From Prorocentrum cordatum (taxonomy: Eukaryota; Sar; Dinophyceae; Prorocentrales; Prorocentraceae), in the NCBI GenBank assembly GCA_963575745.1, contig CAUYUJ010001456.1, positions 1 to 64,000 of the forward strand: a DNA stretch of 64,000 nucleotides, in the 5' to 3' direction. Both the position numbers and the translations under genes were made by a program. Under the pieces are notes generated by a model. That model made no database searches. It was not told where the DNA came from and worked only from the letters and a program-made list of their open reading frames with translations. This document shows positions 31,256 through 42,506 of this stretch, one piece after another; position 1 is the first letter of the stretch; each line of letters begins with the position of its first letter.

Positions 31256-31651
31256 ATAGCAGAACAGACCGCAACTCACAGGATAGACAAGGCCCCCCGG
31301 CGATGCAACGTAAGAAGACACGTACAGCCGATCCTAAGACCCCCCGAAGAGGCAACGCAAGATGGCACGTGCAACCGATCCCATGAGCCTCCCAGAAGAT
31401 GCCATGTAAGAAGGCACGCGCGTACAACTGATCCCATGCGCAGAGTCGACGTGGCCAGGGTCGGCGCAGGTGTCAGGACCCAACTCATGGGAGCTGCTCG
31501 CACAAACGACTGAGGGCAATCAAGCCCCGAGCAAGGGGCCACTGAGCTGGATGGGCTCACGATTGAGCCCGCTGGATCAACCGAATATAGCGGGATCGAA
31601 CCGGGCTACGCTGGACTACGCCCGATCAGACTCGTTTCCGCCAACAGAGAT

Positions 31652-31820
31652 TGGGGAAACCAAGAGGTACCGATACCGCTACTCCCCGGACCTCTCCTGG
31701 GGTGCGCTCCGACCAAGATGCCAAGGCGAATCCAGCGGTGGCGACGCGGGCCTCCCAGGAGGCCCCCAAAAGGGGCAAACGAGGCAAGGGCAGCGGTGTG
31801 GCTACCTCGCCCTCCTCCGA
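31652..31820. mobile_element. Short TIR element, family D, intergenic copy (169 bp)
   Basis: It is homologous to the intron of the CmcJ-like gene (46711-46879): ACCGCTACTCCCC, GACCTCTCC, GCG-TCCGACCA, TCCAGCGGTGGCGACG and CCCAGGAGGC occur in the same order. It begins TGGGGAAACC and ends CTCCTCCGA, with GGTACCGATACCGCTAC near the left end. The flanking pentamers (GAGAT, GCGGA) do not match. Confidence 0.72.
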
Positions 31821-31854
31821 GCGGATGCTGACGTGTGACATCCCACGGAGTGCT

Positions 31855-32053
31855 TCGGGTCGGGCGAAAGGGGGGGATAGCAAAGGGGGGGGGGGGAGAA
31901 TCAGCTCACGTAGCTGATTTTCCCGGCGCCTCCCGGCGCCCGTATACGCGCCCATGCATCGAGGAACGGGCCCCTCGGTGAGGTCGATACCAGCTGCATG
32001 CAGCAAATGTCGTACCCCCCCCTTTCCCAGTCCCCCCCCTTCGTCCGGCCCGA
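31855..32053. mobile_element. Short TIR element, family C, copy 2 (199 bp; TSD GTGCT/GTGTT)
   Basis: It begins TCGGGTCGGGCGAAAGGGGG and ends CCCCTTCGTCCGGCCCGA. Both internal hairpins of copy 1 are conserved, as are the GGGCCCCTCGGTG and CTGCATGCAG words. The flanking pentamers match at four of five positions. Confidence 0.85.
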
Positions 32054-32084
32054 GTGTTGGAACCCGGCAGAAGCGCACCCAGAT

Positions 32085-32275
32085 GGTCTGGTACCAGAAA
32101 TTTTCGGTAGCGATTTCGACGCACCCCGAATTTCGGTAGCGACCGGATCTTCGTTTGAGGGCGTTGAAATAGCGGATTTCAGAACGGTCTGATACCGGCA
32201 TTGGGCGCTACATTTCGGTATTTCGGTAGCGACCGATCTCTGCGGAGCGCTACTGGAAATTTTCGGTAGCGGACC
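32085..32275. mobile_element. Inverted-repeat element with TTTCGGTAGCG repeats (191 bp)
   Basis: It begins GGTCTGGTACCAGAAATTTT and ends with an imperfect inverted counterpart, AAATTTTCGGTAGCGGACC. Inside, TTTCGGTAGCG recurs about five times. No coding capacity and no certain target duplication. Confidence 0.65.
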
Positions 32276-32704
32276 ATCAGGGCAGAGCCCGCGCCCCGCG
32301 GTCCTTCCGCACGTCAAGCCACACGCGGGCGCCGGTCTCCGCCTGGAGCGCCGTGACCTGGGGGGCAGCGCCCGGGGGGGGGGCCACGCTCGGGGAGGGA
32401 GGCATCGATTAGGGGGCCAGATGCGAACCCTCCCCCTCAGAAATCGTGGGGGGTAGGGGTAGGGTTCACATGTGGCCCTTCCATCGAGCCTGGATCAGCG
32501 AGAGGACCAGCCTCCAAGCAATGCTCACCCCGAGGCTTTGGGGAGGGGACCTCTGAGCAGTGGGGCCAGGAGCCTCAGGGATCGGGGGCCCCCTATCTGC
32601 AGAGGTGTCGAGCACAGCCGCCCGGATCTGCTATCCCTGAGGCAAAGACGGGGACCCAAGTGAGGCCACGTCTTCACTGTGTTATGATAAAGTTTGGGCC
32701 TTGC

Positions 32705-32860
32705 TGACCCTTTGCGGGCGGGGCGCGGCCAGCGAAAGCGGCCAAGGATGAGCCGAAGGGGAAGGGTGCAAGGGTAACCTTGGAGAGCTACTGTTCCTCA
32801 CTATGCGGGTTGACCGTGGGCCCCCGACAGCGAAACCGAGTGTTCCTGGGCGGGGTGGGC
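32705..32860. repeat. Dispersed repeat, copy 2 of 3 (GCGGGGCGCGGCCA family)
   Basis: It shares ordered words with 395-545 and 49678-49772. The surrounding 32280-33035 shows no supported gene. Confidence 0.5.
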
Positions 32861-33035
32861 TATCGGGTCCCTGTCGCCGCTGAGTGGGCGAGGCTCAGCA
32901 CCTGGAGAGCACCCTGAAGCTGGACAGCCACCGAGAACCAGCAACAACGCCCAAGAACCTCGAACCTCGAGCCTGTCGCCCCTACCTGAGCCCATCCCAC
33001 ACGCAGCCTCCCCCAGGGGTCGACGCCTACCGCGA

Positions 33036-33222
33036 CATGTTCTCAGAACCAAGAAATTATCTAATCTGAAACGAAAACAGTGTTCTTAAAACACAAGCCC
33101 GATGGATCGAAACAAGACGGTCCCAGCCAGAAATGCTCTAAGGACATCCTTGTGCAAGCCGCAAAAGGTTCACATAACGTTTGTAAGTGGGCATACAGGC
33201 AAGCCACGACGCTTCGCCACCC
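33036..33222. repeat. Dispersed repeat with GTTCT-AGAAC words, copy 2 of 2
   Basis: Counterpart of 17726-17903, with the same minus-strand LEHFWLG-SC string. 33223-34050 beyond it contains open minus-strand frames (for example DTVAIVMRLPAGCTGHVLGP near 33250-33310) that look protein-like but cannot be assigned. Confidence 0.6.
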
Positions 33223-34129
33223 ATCGATGGTGACCGTCGCCGCGCGGGGCCCCAGGACGTGGCCGGTGCACCCCGCCGGCAGGCGCATGACGATGGCGAC
33301 GGTGTCGGAGTCGCGGGAGCTGCCGCGGGGGCTGCCGCCGCGGGGCTCCTGTCCGGGTCTCCGCGCAAGAGCGGGGCGGCGCGGTGGTGGCGGCTCGAAG
33401 GATCCTCAGAACACGTGCCAGCGTGGCCGCCTGCGCGCGCCTGCACTCCGTGTACACCCTGCGAAATGCTCAAGAAATCATGGGTTAAGAAATTCATAGT
33501 CTCAGAACTTGAATAACAACCCAGCATTTCCATTACAATCTTAGGATTTACATTGAAACGTTGAGAATAATCGAGACTCTGGCCGAAAACTTAAGTTTTC
33601 TTAAGCATCGCCTAAGGTGTACTCTCGCCGGCCCAGCCGCTGCCCACCCTCCGGCGCAGCGGACAGCCTCCGAGTGTCCGCCCGCCCCGGTGCGCCCCGT
33701 GCCCAGCGCGGCCCGCAGGCGCTGTGCGGACTCTCCTGCGACCGCCTGCGCTGACGATTCCGAGGCATCGCCCACGAAGGATTGTCCACCGAAGCCTTCC
33801 CATGCGAAGCAGGCGGTGCAACGGGGGTACGGGGGTCAACAACAGGCTGCGCGCTATCGGCGGAGCCGAAGAGGGTAAACACTCTGTCTCCCCACATTCA
33901 CACACTTGGGCTGGCACGCGTCCCAAGGATCGTCGAGCGGCCTTCTGAAAGGAGGCGCGGGAGCTTCCACAGGGGCAATCGGGGCGTCTACGAAGCGCCC
34001 GGATGCCCCTCAGATGCTAGGAGAGCGGCCGCCTCACTTCCTGCAGTCGGGTGAATCTTGCTGGCAGTGCTTATTTTGAGCACGTGCCAACATATCGGAA
34101 GCGCGTGTCCACGCACGCGCAGGCGCGCA

Positions 34130-34640
34130 CGCGCACCCGCTCGGGCACGCGATCTGGATGGGGCTCGGATCCGGGCTCGGTCTCCAAGTTCGCGCTCGGT
34201 CTGGAGGCCTGGCTCGCGTTCGGGCCGCGCACACCCGCGCGCGCGCGCTCAGGATATGGGACTCGGGCCCGGGCTCGGGCTCGACCTCGCGCTCGGGCTC
34301 GGGGTCTGGCTCGCGCTGGGGCTCTTGCTCGGTCTCGCTCCAGCGCCCAACTTTCACGAGGGAAGGTGGCTCCAGCACGCCATGTCGTCAAGAAGGGTGG
34401 GTTCCAAGACCCAATGTTTACGAAGGACAAGGGTTCCAACAGCCCACGCCGTGGATTCCAGCACCCGATGTAGACTAAGGAAGATGGTCCCAGCAGAGTA
34501 TGCCGTCGCGAAGGGTGGGCTCCAGCACCGATGTTGTTCAAGCAGCCCACGGCGTGGTCTTCCGTACCATCTTCTGACGAAGGAGAGCCGCTCCAGCAGC
34601 TGATGCCTACAAGACGACCCGGCCGTCGTCTGAAAGGGCA
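34130..34640. repeat. GGGCTC hexamer-rich DNA followed by a degenerate tandem repeat of about 33-40 bp
   Basis: 34130-34340 is rich in GCTCGG hexamers. 34360-34620 has about seven units with AAGGGTGGGTTCCA, CAGCACCC and ATGT words. Neither part is coding. Confidence 0.6.
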
Positions 34641-34713
34641 CCTAGAGCGACCCGCGCACCAGCTACGAACCCTCATACAACCCGTCAAGCATTTAAACAA
34701 GCACAATACTCAC

Positions 34714-36336
34714 CTGAATGTTGAGGCTCACCAGCCTCCTTGAGCCGCACTGCCCCCCCCCATCGAACGACCCCCCTTTGGTGGCGCGCCGCCCTTCCTT
34801 CTGGGACGGCCCGTGGAAGTCCTGCTTGGCCTGCGCCTTGGCGCGGCCCAGCTCGGCCACCACCTCGTCGGGGTTACGCAAAGACGGGCTTAGGGGCAGA
34901 GGTGGGCTTACAGGAGAATCTCTCCAAACGGCCCGTGTAACAGTGCAGTGTGAAAATCCAGCTGGGCATGCTCCCGAACCCCACCTTGAGACAACCCCCC
35001 CTCTACGAACCCTCGACCTCGGCGCGCTGAGCCTCGGCGGGGCCATCGGGGGATTCCGAGGGCAGCCACGGGCGCGCCGTGCACAGCTCCCTGTACGCCT
35101 CGCGCCAGCAGCGCTCCTCGACCAGCGCTGCGGCCCTCTCGGCGGTCCGCAGCAGCGCGAACTGCGCGACCTCGTCGAGACCGAGCAGGCTGAACGCGGG
35201 CTCGTCGACCTTGCTGGTACCTTCGACGCCTCGAAAATATGTATACACGGGCACCCCGCCGACGAATTGTGCCTGAACCTCCAGGAAGGGTGGCGGTGTA
35301 TAAAGTCGCCGGCTCTCAGTTGTGATTTATACACCGCCACCCTCCCCTGAGGCCCAGGAGCAGTCCATTGGAGGGTGTCGGTGTTTGTACTTTTGTGGCG
35401 CACCTTCCCAGTAGACCACGTCTTCGGCAAAGGACTTCAGGGTGGCCAGCATGCGGCAGGTCAACCCCATCTGCTCCTGAGGGGACACGGTTGGGGTGGG
35501 AGGGCAGTTCGGGGTGGGAACACCGAACTGAAATCGGCCATACGCCGCGGATGATTCGGCGATGGACCCCCGACCCGATGGCGAATCCCCACGGTCCTGG
35601 GCGGGACCGGCCCATCGGGCCCCGATCGGCGATCAATTGGCCATCGGGGGGTCGGTGCCTCCCCCCCTGAGCCCCTCCCCACCCTCCAGCTTCCCCTGAG
35701 CTCCGTGGTGTCGACCTCGTCGAAACTGAGGGAGCAGAACTCGGCCACCTTGGAGCGCATCTGCACCACCCGCGCGCCGCGCCCCGGCTTGGGGAGCGCG
35801 GGGCGCTCTGGGCGCTGCTGTGCCGCTGGCGACGCGGCGGCCTCGGCCGCCTCGGGGGGCTGGCCGCGCGCAGCCGCCAGCATCTCGCCGAAGCCGTCCG
35901 CCCCAACCGCGGCCGCCGGGGAGTCCCTGGCGTCGCTCGTCCTCGCCCACGGGGCGACTGCGGGGCGGGAACGGCCGCCCTTCTCCTGGGGATTCGCTGC
36001 GGCGGCGGCGCCCTGCGGGCGATCCTCGGAGTTCGCCCTGGCAGCGGCGCCCGCGGGCGTCCCCTCGGCCGCTTCCCGCTGGGCTGCGCGCCGCCTGGCG
36101 CGCAGCGATCGGAGGGCAGAGGCACCGTGGTCCTTCACGGCCGCTGCTGTGATGCCCAGGACTCCAATCAGCAAGCCCTGCACCAAAGCCTCGCAAGTCG
36201 AGCCAGCACCCGTTGTGGCCTCAACGCCCTCTGCGGAAAGCTCCTCGGAGTCCGCGCCAGGCAGAGAGGCCAGACAGACAAAGCTGGCCACCACATGGGC
36301 ATGCTTGAGAACGTTGCAATTCAGGACGAGCGCCAT
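34714..36336 (-). CDS. Multi-exon gene of unknown function with transposon-like introns
   Basis: I do not recognise the family. Exons (minus): 36336-35704 (211 codons, from ATG), 35476-35404, 35220-35011 and a probable 34919-34714 ending at CAG/GTGAGT. All phases agree. Exon 1 has a hydrophobic stretch near residues 12-25 (VVASFVCLASL), a likely membrane segment at about 52-66 (ALVQGLLIGVLGITAAAV), a basic Ala/Arg-rich linker, then FCSLSFDEVDTT. Exons 2-4 read on as EQMGLTCRMLATLKSFAEDV, VDEPAFSLLGLDEVAQFALL and NPDEVVAELGRAKAQAK, soluble and helix-like. Intron 1 (GA-AG) and intron 2 (GT-AG) are inverted-repeat insertions with flanking duplications; intron 3 is only 91 bp. The gene may continue below 34714. 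A signal or transit peptide is possible but unproven. Confidence 0.65.
35225..35401 (-). mobile_element. Inverted-repeat insertion forming intron 2, with an 18 bp perfect hairpin
   Basis: Flanked by the 6 bp duplication ACCTTC (35219-35224 and 35402-35407; GAAGGT on the gene strand). Inside, AGGGTGGCGGTGTATAAA (35287-35304) and its exact complement (35326-35343) enclose a 21 nt loop. Weaker inverted copies of the same words sit nearer the ends. The gene-strand intron begins GTGCGCC and ends GTCGAAG; splicing gives VVYWEG-TSKVDEP in frame. Confidence 0.8.
35478..35699 (-). mobile_element. Family E TIR element forming intron 1 (222 bp; TSD GGAGC on the minus strand)
   Basis: On the plus strand it begins TGAGGGGACA and ends TTCCCCTGA; GGGTGGG/CCCACCC-like sequence follows inside both ends. 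Perfect 5 bp duplications GCTCC lie at 35473-35477 and 35700-35704. On the gene strand the intron is GAGCTCAGGGG...CCCCTCAG; removing it joins ACG to GAGCAGATG and continues the frame as VDTT-EQMG. A degenerate relative lies at 22185-22433. Confidence 0.82.
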
Positions 36337-37990
36337 TACAGGGCGCTTGTATGGACTATGGACTGCGAGTCTGAGAACGAAGTGCGCGGCCGGAAGGTGG
36401 ATCGGATGCGCCGAAATCTGTTCGCCGTGCAAGCCGGCGGTAGAGCGTTTGTTGACGTGGGACGTTGGTCCTCGAGAGTGACTGTGTGATTCCTAGTCTT
36501 GAGCCAACACCAAAACAGTAGAGCTTGCGCGAGTACTTGGCAACGCGCGTCTGCTTGCTGATTGCTGCGCGCATACGATTACCGGCACTTGCTCGCGGTT
36601 GCCGACACGTGGACCTTCAGCCTCGAGTATGGCTGCTTCCTGGGATATGCTGACTTGTTGCCAACTTGCCTGTGCTCCCTGACACGAGCTTGCTGACTTG
36701 CTCGGTGTGCTTGGTCGCGTCAGCCTGCTTGTGCGGACTGGCTTGCATTCGCTTGTTTTATCATGAAAATGTACGCGTGCCTGCTTGAAATAAGTACCTA
36801 ACCGAGCCGATCCAACCTCAACCAAAATACAGGCAGACAGTCCGCATACACGCAGCACGCGGGCGAACGGCCACATACAGCGTCCACCATTGGCACATCA
36901 CCCACGCCCGCACGCCCAAAGGGACGACTTGCTGCGTTCCCATACCCACGGCCAAACGTCGCCCACGTGCTTGCAACAAATAAAAACAACTTCCTCCAAA
37001 CAAACTGTTCGTCGTGCGGACCCGGAGCACCAGGCGTATACATCACACATGCTGGATCCCTAATGTGCCCACCGCGCTTGCATCACGGTGGATGTTGTCA
37101 AACCCTTTCAATCCGCCAGCTTGCCGTCAACACGTTGGGACGTGCTAACAACATGCCGTCTAGCTGCCAAGCAAAAACTGCAGGAAACAGGAAACCCGCC
37201 AAAATACACGCCCAAAGATTCTGCAGAACCCCCAGCACGTCTCCAACAGGCCCTGCAGGACCCAGGACGCCACAAAGATGCGCCCAACAAGATCTGCGGC
37301 TGCCCCAGCGGGCGACGCCGTCCTCCAATTCATAGAGGCGGTGGCAATCCTCTTCCTGTCGCCAACGCGCGTGTTGAGCCCAGCGCGTTGAACCCTATAC
37401 CTGGAAGCCTGCGGGATCCCGTTCTGCATGGAGCCCCGCGTGCGGAACTGGATGTGTGCGGAATCCTGCGTGGAACCCGGCTGTGTGCTCGTGCGTCCGT
37501 GTGGAATCCCACGGCGGCAAAGGCTGGAACCCATGGCGGCCACGGCCGAGCCCTGCGCACCGCCCCTCGGCAACGGCCGAAACCCCCGGGGCGGCGACGG
37601 CCAGACCAGCGCTCGGTCCGCCTGCAGCGGCCATGTGGCCCAGCTCCTGGCCAGCAAGAACCTCTCAGTTCGAGCACGGTTTGGAGAAGAATCTGCGAAC
37701 AATACCTCGAACGGGAGGCCCAAAAACCGGTCCGCCCTCCTTGCACAAGGAAGGTCCCGGCCCGGGGGCCTGGGGCCGGGATGTCCCATATACGTAGATG
37801 TATCGATATCGGAGGCGAGGTAGTGAGATCGCAGTGGAACTGAGAGCCCTCACCAGGAAGTCGGTTTCGGTTTCGTGTTGGTGTCGTACGTGCGCTCGAG
37901 GCGAAGCTGCGTGGGTGGGCGATAGGAATGAACCCTCCTCTGGCTAGGGCGTGGCCCGACCAAAATACATGCCCCCACCCCAGGTTGTCC
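36337..37990. other. No supported gene
   Basis: Upstream of the unknown gene. Several overlapping frames, none recognisable. No promoter motif can be named; dinoflagellate promoters lack a canonical TATA box. Confidence 0.4.
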
Positions 37991-38059
37991 GGCGGTTCCC
38001 AGGGGTGTCCCGTCGGTGTCCGCACGGTGTCCCGTCGGTATCCCGTCGGCGTTCCGTCG

Positions 38060-38680
38060 GTGTCCACGAGTGAGATCGATAGTGAGATCGATAGTGAGAT
38101 CGATAATGAGATCGGAGGTGAGATCGAACACGAGAGCGATCGAGATCGATAGTGGGATCGATCGTGATATGTCCCGGTGGTGTCCCGTCAGTTGCCCGTC
38201 GGTGCCCCGTAGTAAGATCGATATTGAGATCGCCTTTGGGATCGGTAGTGAGACTGAGAGTGAGATCATTGGTGAGATCGATAGTGAGATCGATGGTGAG
38301 ATCGACAGCGAGAATTATAGCGAGATTGATAATGAGATACATTGTGATATTGGTATGGAGATCTGTAGTACGATCGATAGTAAGATCGCTGGTGCGGTCG
38401 ATAGTCAGAGGGATAGTGCGATCGTTAGTGAAATCGATCGTGAGATCGATAGTGAAATCGATGGTGAGATCGATAGTCAGGGGAATAGTGAGACCGATAG
38501 TGAGATTGATAGTGAGATCGCAGGTGAAAATGATAGTGAGCTCGAGTTTGAGATCGATAGTGAGACCGATACTGAGATCTATCATGAGATCGGTTGTGAG
38601 ATCGATAATGTATCGATAGTGCGGTAAAACATGAGATCGATCGGGTGATCGGGTGAGATCGATGGTGAGATAGACGGTGA
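38060..38680. repeat. 12 bp degenerate tandem array (GTGAGATCGATA)n
   Basis: About 50 imperfect units of GTGAGATCGATA. Because 12 is a multiple of three, all frames stay open on both strands and give repetitive Ser/Glu/Ile/Asp or Arg/Ser strings that are not genes. Confidence 0.92.
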
Positions 38681-40780
38681 AGTCGGTAGTGATGGAAATT
38701 AAGTTGGACGTTGGCTCCTTTTCCCCGAATCTCCGTATCACCCGAAGGTGGTCGTAGCTGTTTACGTGTGTATATGTACATATATATACATGTACACAGC
38801 TATGCCTATAGAGACACGTAGTATGCAACATAACATTTGAAACGCGATACGGTGCCAGACAATGCAAACTATGTTACACCTCAGACACGCCTCGCATGGC
38901 GCTGCACATGAAATTACGACGCAACCGCACTATACAACATCTCGCGGCCTAGCATAGCATGGTGTTGGTGTTGCATGTTGTACTTTGGGGCTTGCGTAGC
39001 ACAGCAGCATACAGTGTGTGGTTGCATACCCAAGCATGGCATTGCGTAACATTTCAAAACCTAACCAAGCCCATCATAGCACCTCATTGCGCTCGCATAG
39101 CATCAGGATTTCACAGCATAACATTAGAACTGGCACCGCGTATTGTCACCATCATGGAATCATTGGCGTCATCACAACACCGTATCAAAGCATAGTAGCA
39201 ATCCCCACTAACCAAGCAATAATACGTCATGTACAGGCCATGAACGTAGCCGCACACGGCATTAGCATCTCCTGGCATAGAATGGCGTGGCATAGAACAA
39301 TAAATTTGCGCCAGGGTCTGGCGCCATGCATGGAAACCAGAATGACAACCGACTCAAAACAGGAGGCCCAGACAGGAGGCCCAGACTCTGAAGTGACAAT
39401 CGACACCTGAAAGAAACCATATGGAGAAAGCCCACAGTACGGGCGGGACTTTCGGTCGGGGCAGGCGCCACCTTAGGCCAGAGGGGCTGAAGGCCAAAAA
39501 GGGTTGGTTGCCCCAACCAGCGTTGGCGCCACACAGAGCTGATGGGGCCAAAAGTAAGCAAGGACTGTTCAAGGTCAGTGTCGCAGACTGGAGGCCCAGG
39601 AACAGGAAGGAACAGAGCCCATCAGCGAGAGCACTGTGCGGAAAAACGCCCGACAAAATGTTTCGCCACAACGACCAACACGGATTGTGCCATGGCACGG
39701 CCTCCGGTCAGCATTCAGAAGGCGTCCAGGCCACCGATGACATCACCCCTGCGGCCAAACAGCCCACGAGAACCCAACACGGCCGCACGACTGGCCCACG
39801 ACAGCCCCGAAACGGGCGCAAGATGTCCCAAGACTGGCTCCATACCCAGAGCCCCCAAAACGCTCGACGGTGGCCTGCAACACCCCCCGGACAATCTGAA
39901 GACTTCTGCAATCTTCTGACGAACCTCAACGGGCATTGGGACACCCAGAGGGCATCTGGACGCCTCCCTGTTCTGGGTGTCGAAGCTGTCCCCTGAGAAT
40001 GTGAAGGGCCCGTGAGCTTTCAAGATAAGTGGTCATGTAGCGGTTGAGGACTTCCCTGGCAGAGGCACCTGCAACGAGGAAGCCCGTCAGTGGTACGGCA
40101 CTGCCACGCTGCTCACCCACGCACGACGATGTGCGCGCGTGGCAATGCATTGCATACCATAAGTAGCATGCGCGTTGGTACGCTACTAGCCAACGGCTGC
40201 ATCACGACTGCATATAGACATGAGCTCATGGTGAGATACTATAACTCTGCGTCGCCAATGCGCATACATGCATGGACACTGCGTAGCGGATTTGCATGAC
40301 CCACCCAGCTTCTATATGGCGAAGACTACGTGTTGATAACATCATGTGCCATTTCTGGTTGCATCATTGCTGTCTCATTGCCACCTCAACTCCCCTGCTA
40401 AAACACGATGCGGCCCAAATGTACACAAGAAGCCGATGCGCAACTGTCAGACATGCTTTTCCGCCACGGAAGGGGGTTTGCAAAAGCCGCTGAAGGGGGA
40501 GCGCAAAACGACTAAATAGACGCTCTGTGTGTTCCCCGGAAAGGCCTTACTGGTCAGAACATTGGTCCCCCCCAAACCCCACCCCCGCGCACCTACACAA
40601 AATCCTCCAGCGCGCCAGTGGGGGTAGTCCATGGCCCACGAAGAAAAGATAAACGGGACACGCTCAAGAAAAATCGGCCGCCTGGTGGGAGCGCGAGCAA
40701 AGCAGTCCCAAACAAAGCTGGGCGTAGCCGTCTGCATAACCTTTGCCATTGCCTGCCCAGCCCATGGCCCATGCCCCGCG
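38681..40780. other. No supported gene; AT-richer than the rest
   Basis: Contains short TATATA and CATAGCA-rich DNA (38750-39300). Frames at 39421-39996 are open on both strands but resemble nothing known. Confidence 0.4.
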
Positions 40781-40784
40781 CACA

Positions 40785-41430
40785 CACGCGCACACACACG
40801 CACAAAAACACACACACACACACGCACAGCAAAGAAAACACTTTCTGCGTCGCTGGCTGGGCAGAGTCACTGCGCTGGCGAAAGGACACACACACAAACA
40901 CACACGTTCTGGGGGTCGCCGCCTCGCGCGCAGCGGCGAAGCGGAGAAAGTCGGCAGAGACCGAACTGAGAGCGAGCGCGGCCGGCCCCCAGAAGACGGG
41001 GCACGGATCCTGGACACACCTCGAATTTGGTGAAACCACCCTGCTGCACATGGGCCCCGGCCGGATTGAACCAGAGCATCCTGGGTGCATTTGGGCATGG
41101 GAAGCGAGGGTGGAAGAACACACACACACACACAAACTTTTGGCCTCAACGGCAACTCCATATGAATCGAAACAGACCGCACATGTAATAACGAGATGGT
41201 GGCACCGTCGCGAGCACTAAGCCTGGGCACCCCTAGTTGGATGGCACCTGGCGCAACCCTTGGGTGGACTGGACGAGGCAGTCCCGTGGAGGTAAAGCGC
41301 TGGGGCGTGGCATGCACGCGGACGACGCCGGAGAGCGGCAACGCAGGGTGGAGAAGCAGGCGCCGAGAATCACCTGGCCGACAGGTGGGCGGGGGCCGAA
41401 AGAACACACACACACGCACGTCTTCCTCCG
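40785..41430. repeat. Scattered (CA)n tracts
   Basis: CACACA-rich runs at about 40785-40830, 40886-40908, 41119-41136 and 41404-41418, separated by unique GC-rich DNA. The spacing is irregular. Confidence 0.75.
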
Positions 41431-41539
41431 CTTGCGATGTGACATCGTAGCCGCGGGAATACTGAGACGGGCTAGGTCAAAGTGAATCCCACGAGCCCTC
41501 TGGGTGTAGGCAGTTTAGGGAGTTCGTTCTTACGAATGC

Positions 41540-41561
41540 CCTGTCCCCCTTCAGGGACAGG
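41540..41561. repeat. Perfect hairpin CCTGTCCC / GGGACAGG
   Basis: Eight-bp arms around a CCTTCA loop. The arm sequence resembles the family F termini (CCTGTCCCCCTACAGG), so it may be an element relic. Confidence 0.5.
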
Positions 41562-42104
41562 TTTACCAATCCCCATACCTCATCTCCAGGTTTGAAATCC
41601 ACCCCCATCGAAGGCATAGGGAGTCCAAGGTGGCCAAACATCGTTCCAAGATGGCCTCGGATAGCCAAACATGGCCTCCATGATCGTGTAAAAAGATAAT
41701 ACACGACGGTTCAAGATAGTGCCCAACATGCCTCCAAGCGGTTCCGAGAGCGACCCAAGACGGCTACAAGTGGCCACGGCGCCTCCCAAGGACGCCCCAC
41801 AGAGGCCAACACTCTTCCAACACCGAAGGAACGTACATGTGTATTGCCTTCTCGTAAATTCGCCTCCGATGGGCTCCTGAAGCCTCACGATAGCTCCAAG
41901 ATAGCCCAAGGCGGTCTTCAAACCCTCTTCCGCCTCTGTCCTCCATCCTCCCTCTTCGAGCATCCCTCCTCCTTTCTCCCCCCCCCCCTCTCCCTGCGTC
42001 CTTCCCTGTATCCCCCCCCCCGATCCTCCCATTCGAAGTAAAACCCCCTGGACCCCTGCCACAATGCTCGAGCAGTCAACAACGTTCCTCCTACTTCTCG
42101 CCTC

Positions 42105-42312
42105 TCCTCCTCCTCCTCCTTCTCCACCTCGTCTTCGCTCCTCCCTGCCACAACATGCTCGTTGCGCGGTCTCCTGGGCGACCTCTGCCATCCTCTTGAG
42201 CTGGTCGAGCAGCGCGGCTTGCTGCGGGGTCCACTGGCTCTTGACCTGCCAGGCCGGGCGGTGGGTAAGTCGGCCAGTGGGGTAGAAGCCACGCCAGTGG
42301 GGATGGGGATCT
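42105..42312 (-). CDS. Possible exon of an unidentified gene, ending against a family A element
   Basis: The minus frame reads DPHPHWRGFYPTGRLTHRPA, then WQVKSQWTPQQAALLDQLKR and MAEVAQETAQRACC before entering a GGA-rich tract. It looks protein-like but matches no family I know. The transposon at 42313-42484 begins exactly at its edge. On its far side, across two elements, the frame EVHRPTD (42711-42731) would join in phase through the duplicated AGATC. Splice sites there would have to be non-canonical (AT-AG), so the model is tentative. Confidence 0.35.
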
Positions 42313-42484
42313 CCGGGGATGGACAGACCCCCCTTTCGTAAAACGTGGTTTAGTGAAAACGACCTGAGGCCCAAACCTGGCGGGCGCAAGCCTGGAAAAT
42401 GACGGCCACGGCGCCCTCTCGAGAACCGAAAACGGACAATTCACTAATCCACGTGTCACTGTTGGGGGTTCTGTCCACCCCCGA
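42313..42484. mobile_element. Short TIR element, family A, copy 2 (172 bp; TSD GATCT)
   Basis: It begins CCGGGGATGGACAGA and ends TCTGTCCACCCCCGA, with perfect 5 bp duplications GATCT (42308-42312 and 42485-42489). It has exactly the length of copy 1 at 20375. Confidence 0.92.
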
Positions 42485-42506
42485 GATCTGTTGGACGATG
42501 CTCACC

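Noticed and set aside
33061-33330. Possible KH-like exon (VAIVMRLPAGCTGHVLGP)
   Set aside because: The resemblance is short, the frame continues into a dispersed repeat, and no adjoining exon was found.
37330-38867. Membrane-protein-like frames over the GTGAGATCGATA array
   Set aside because: The hydrophobic strings result from a 12 bp repeat read in frame; they have no unique sequence.
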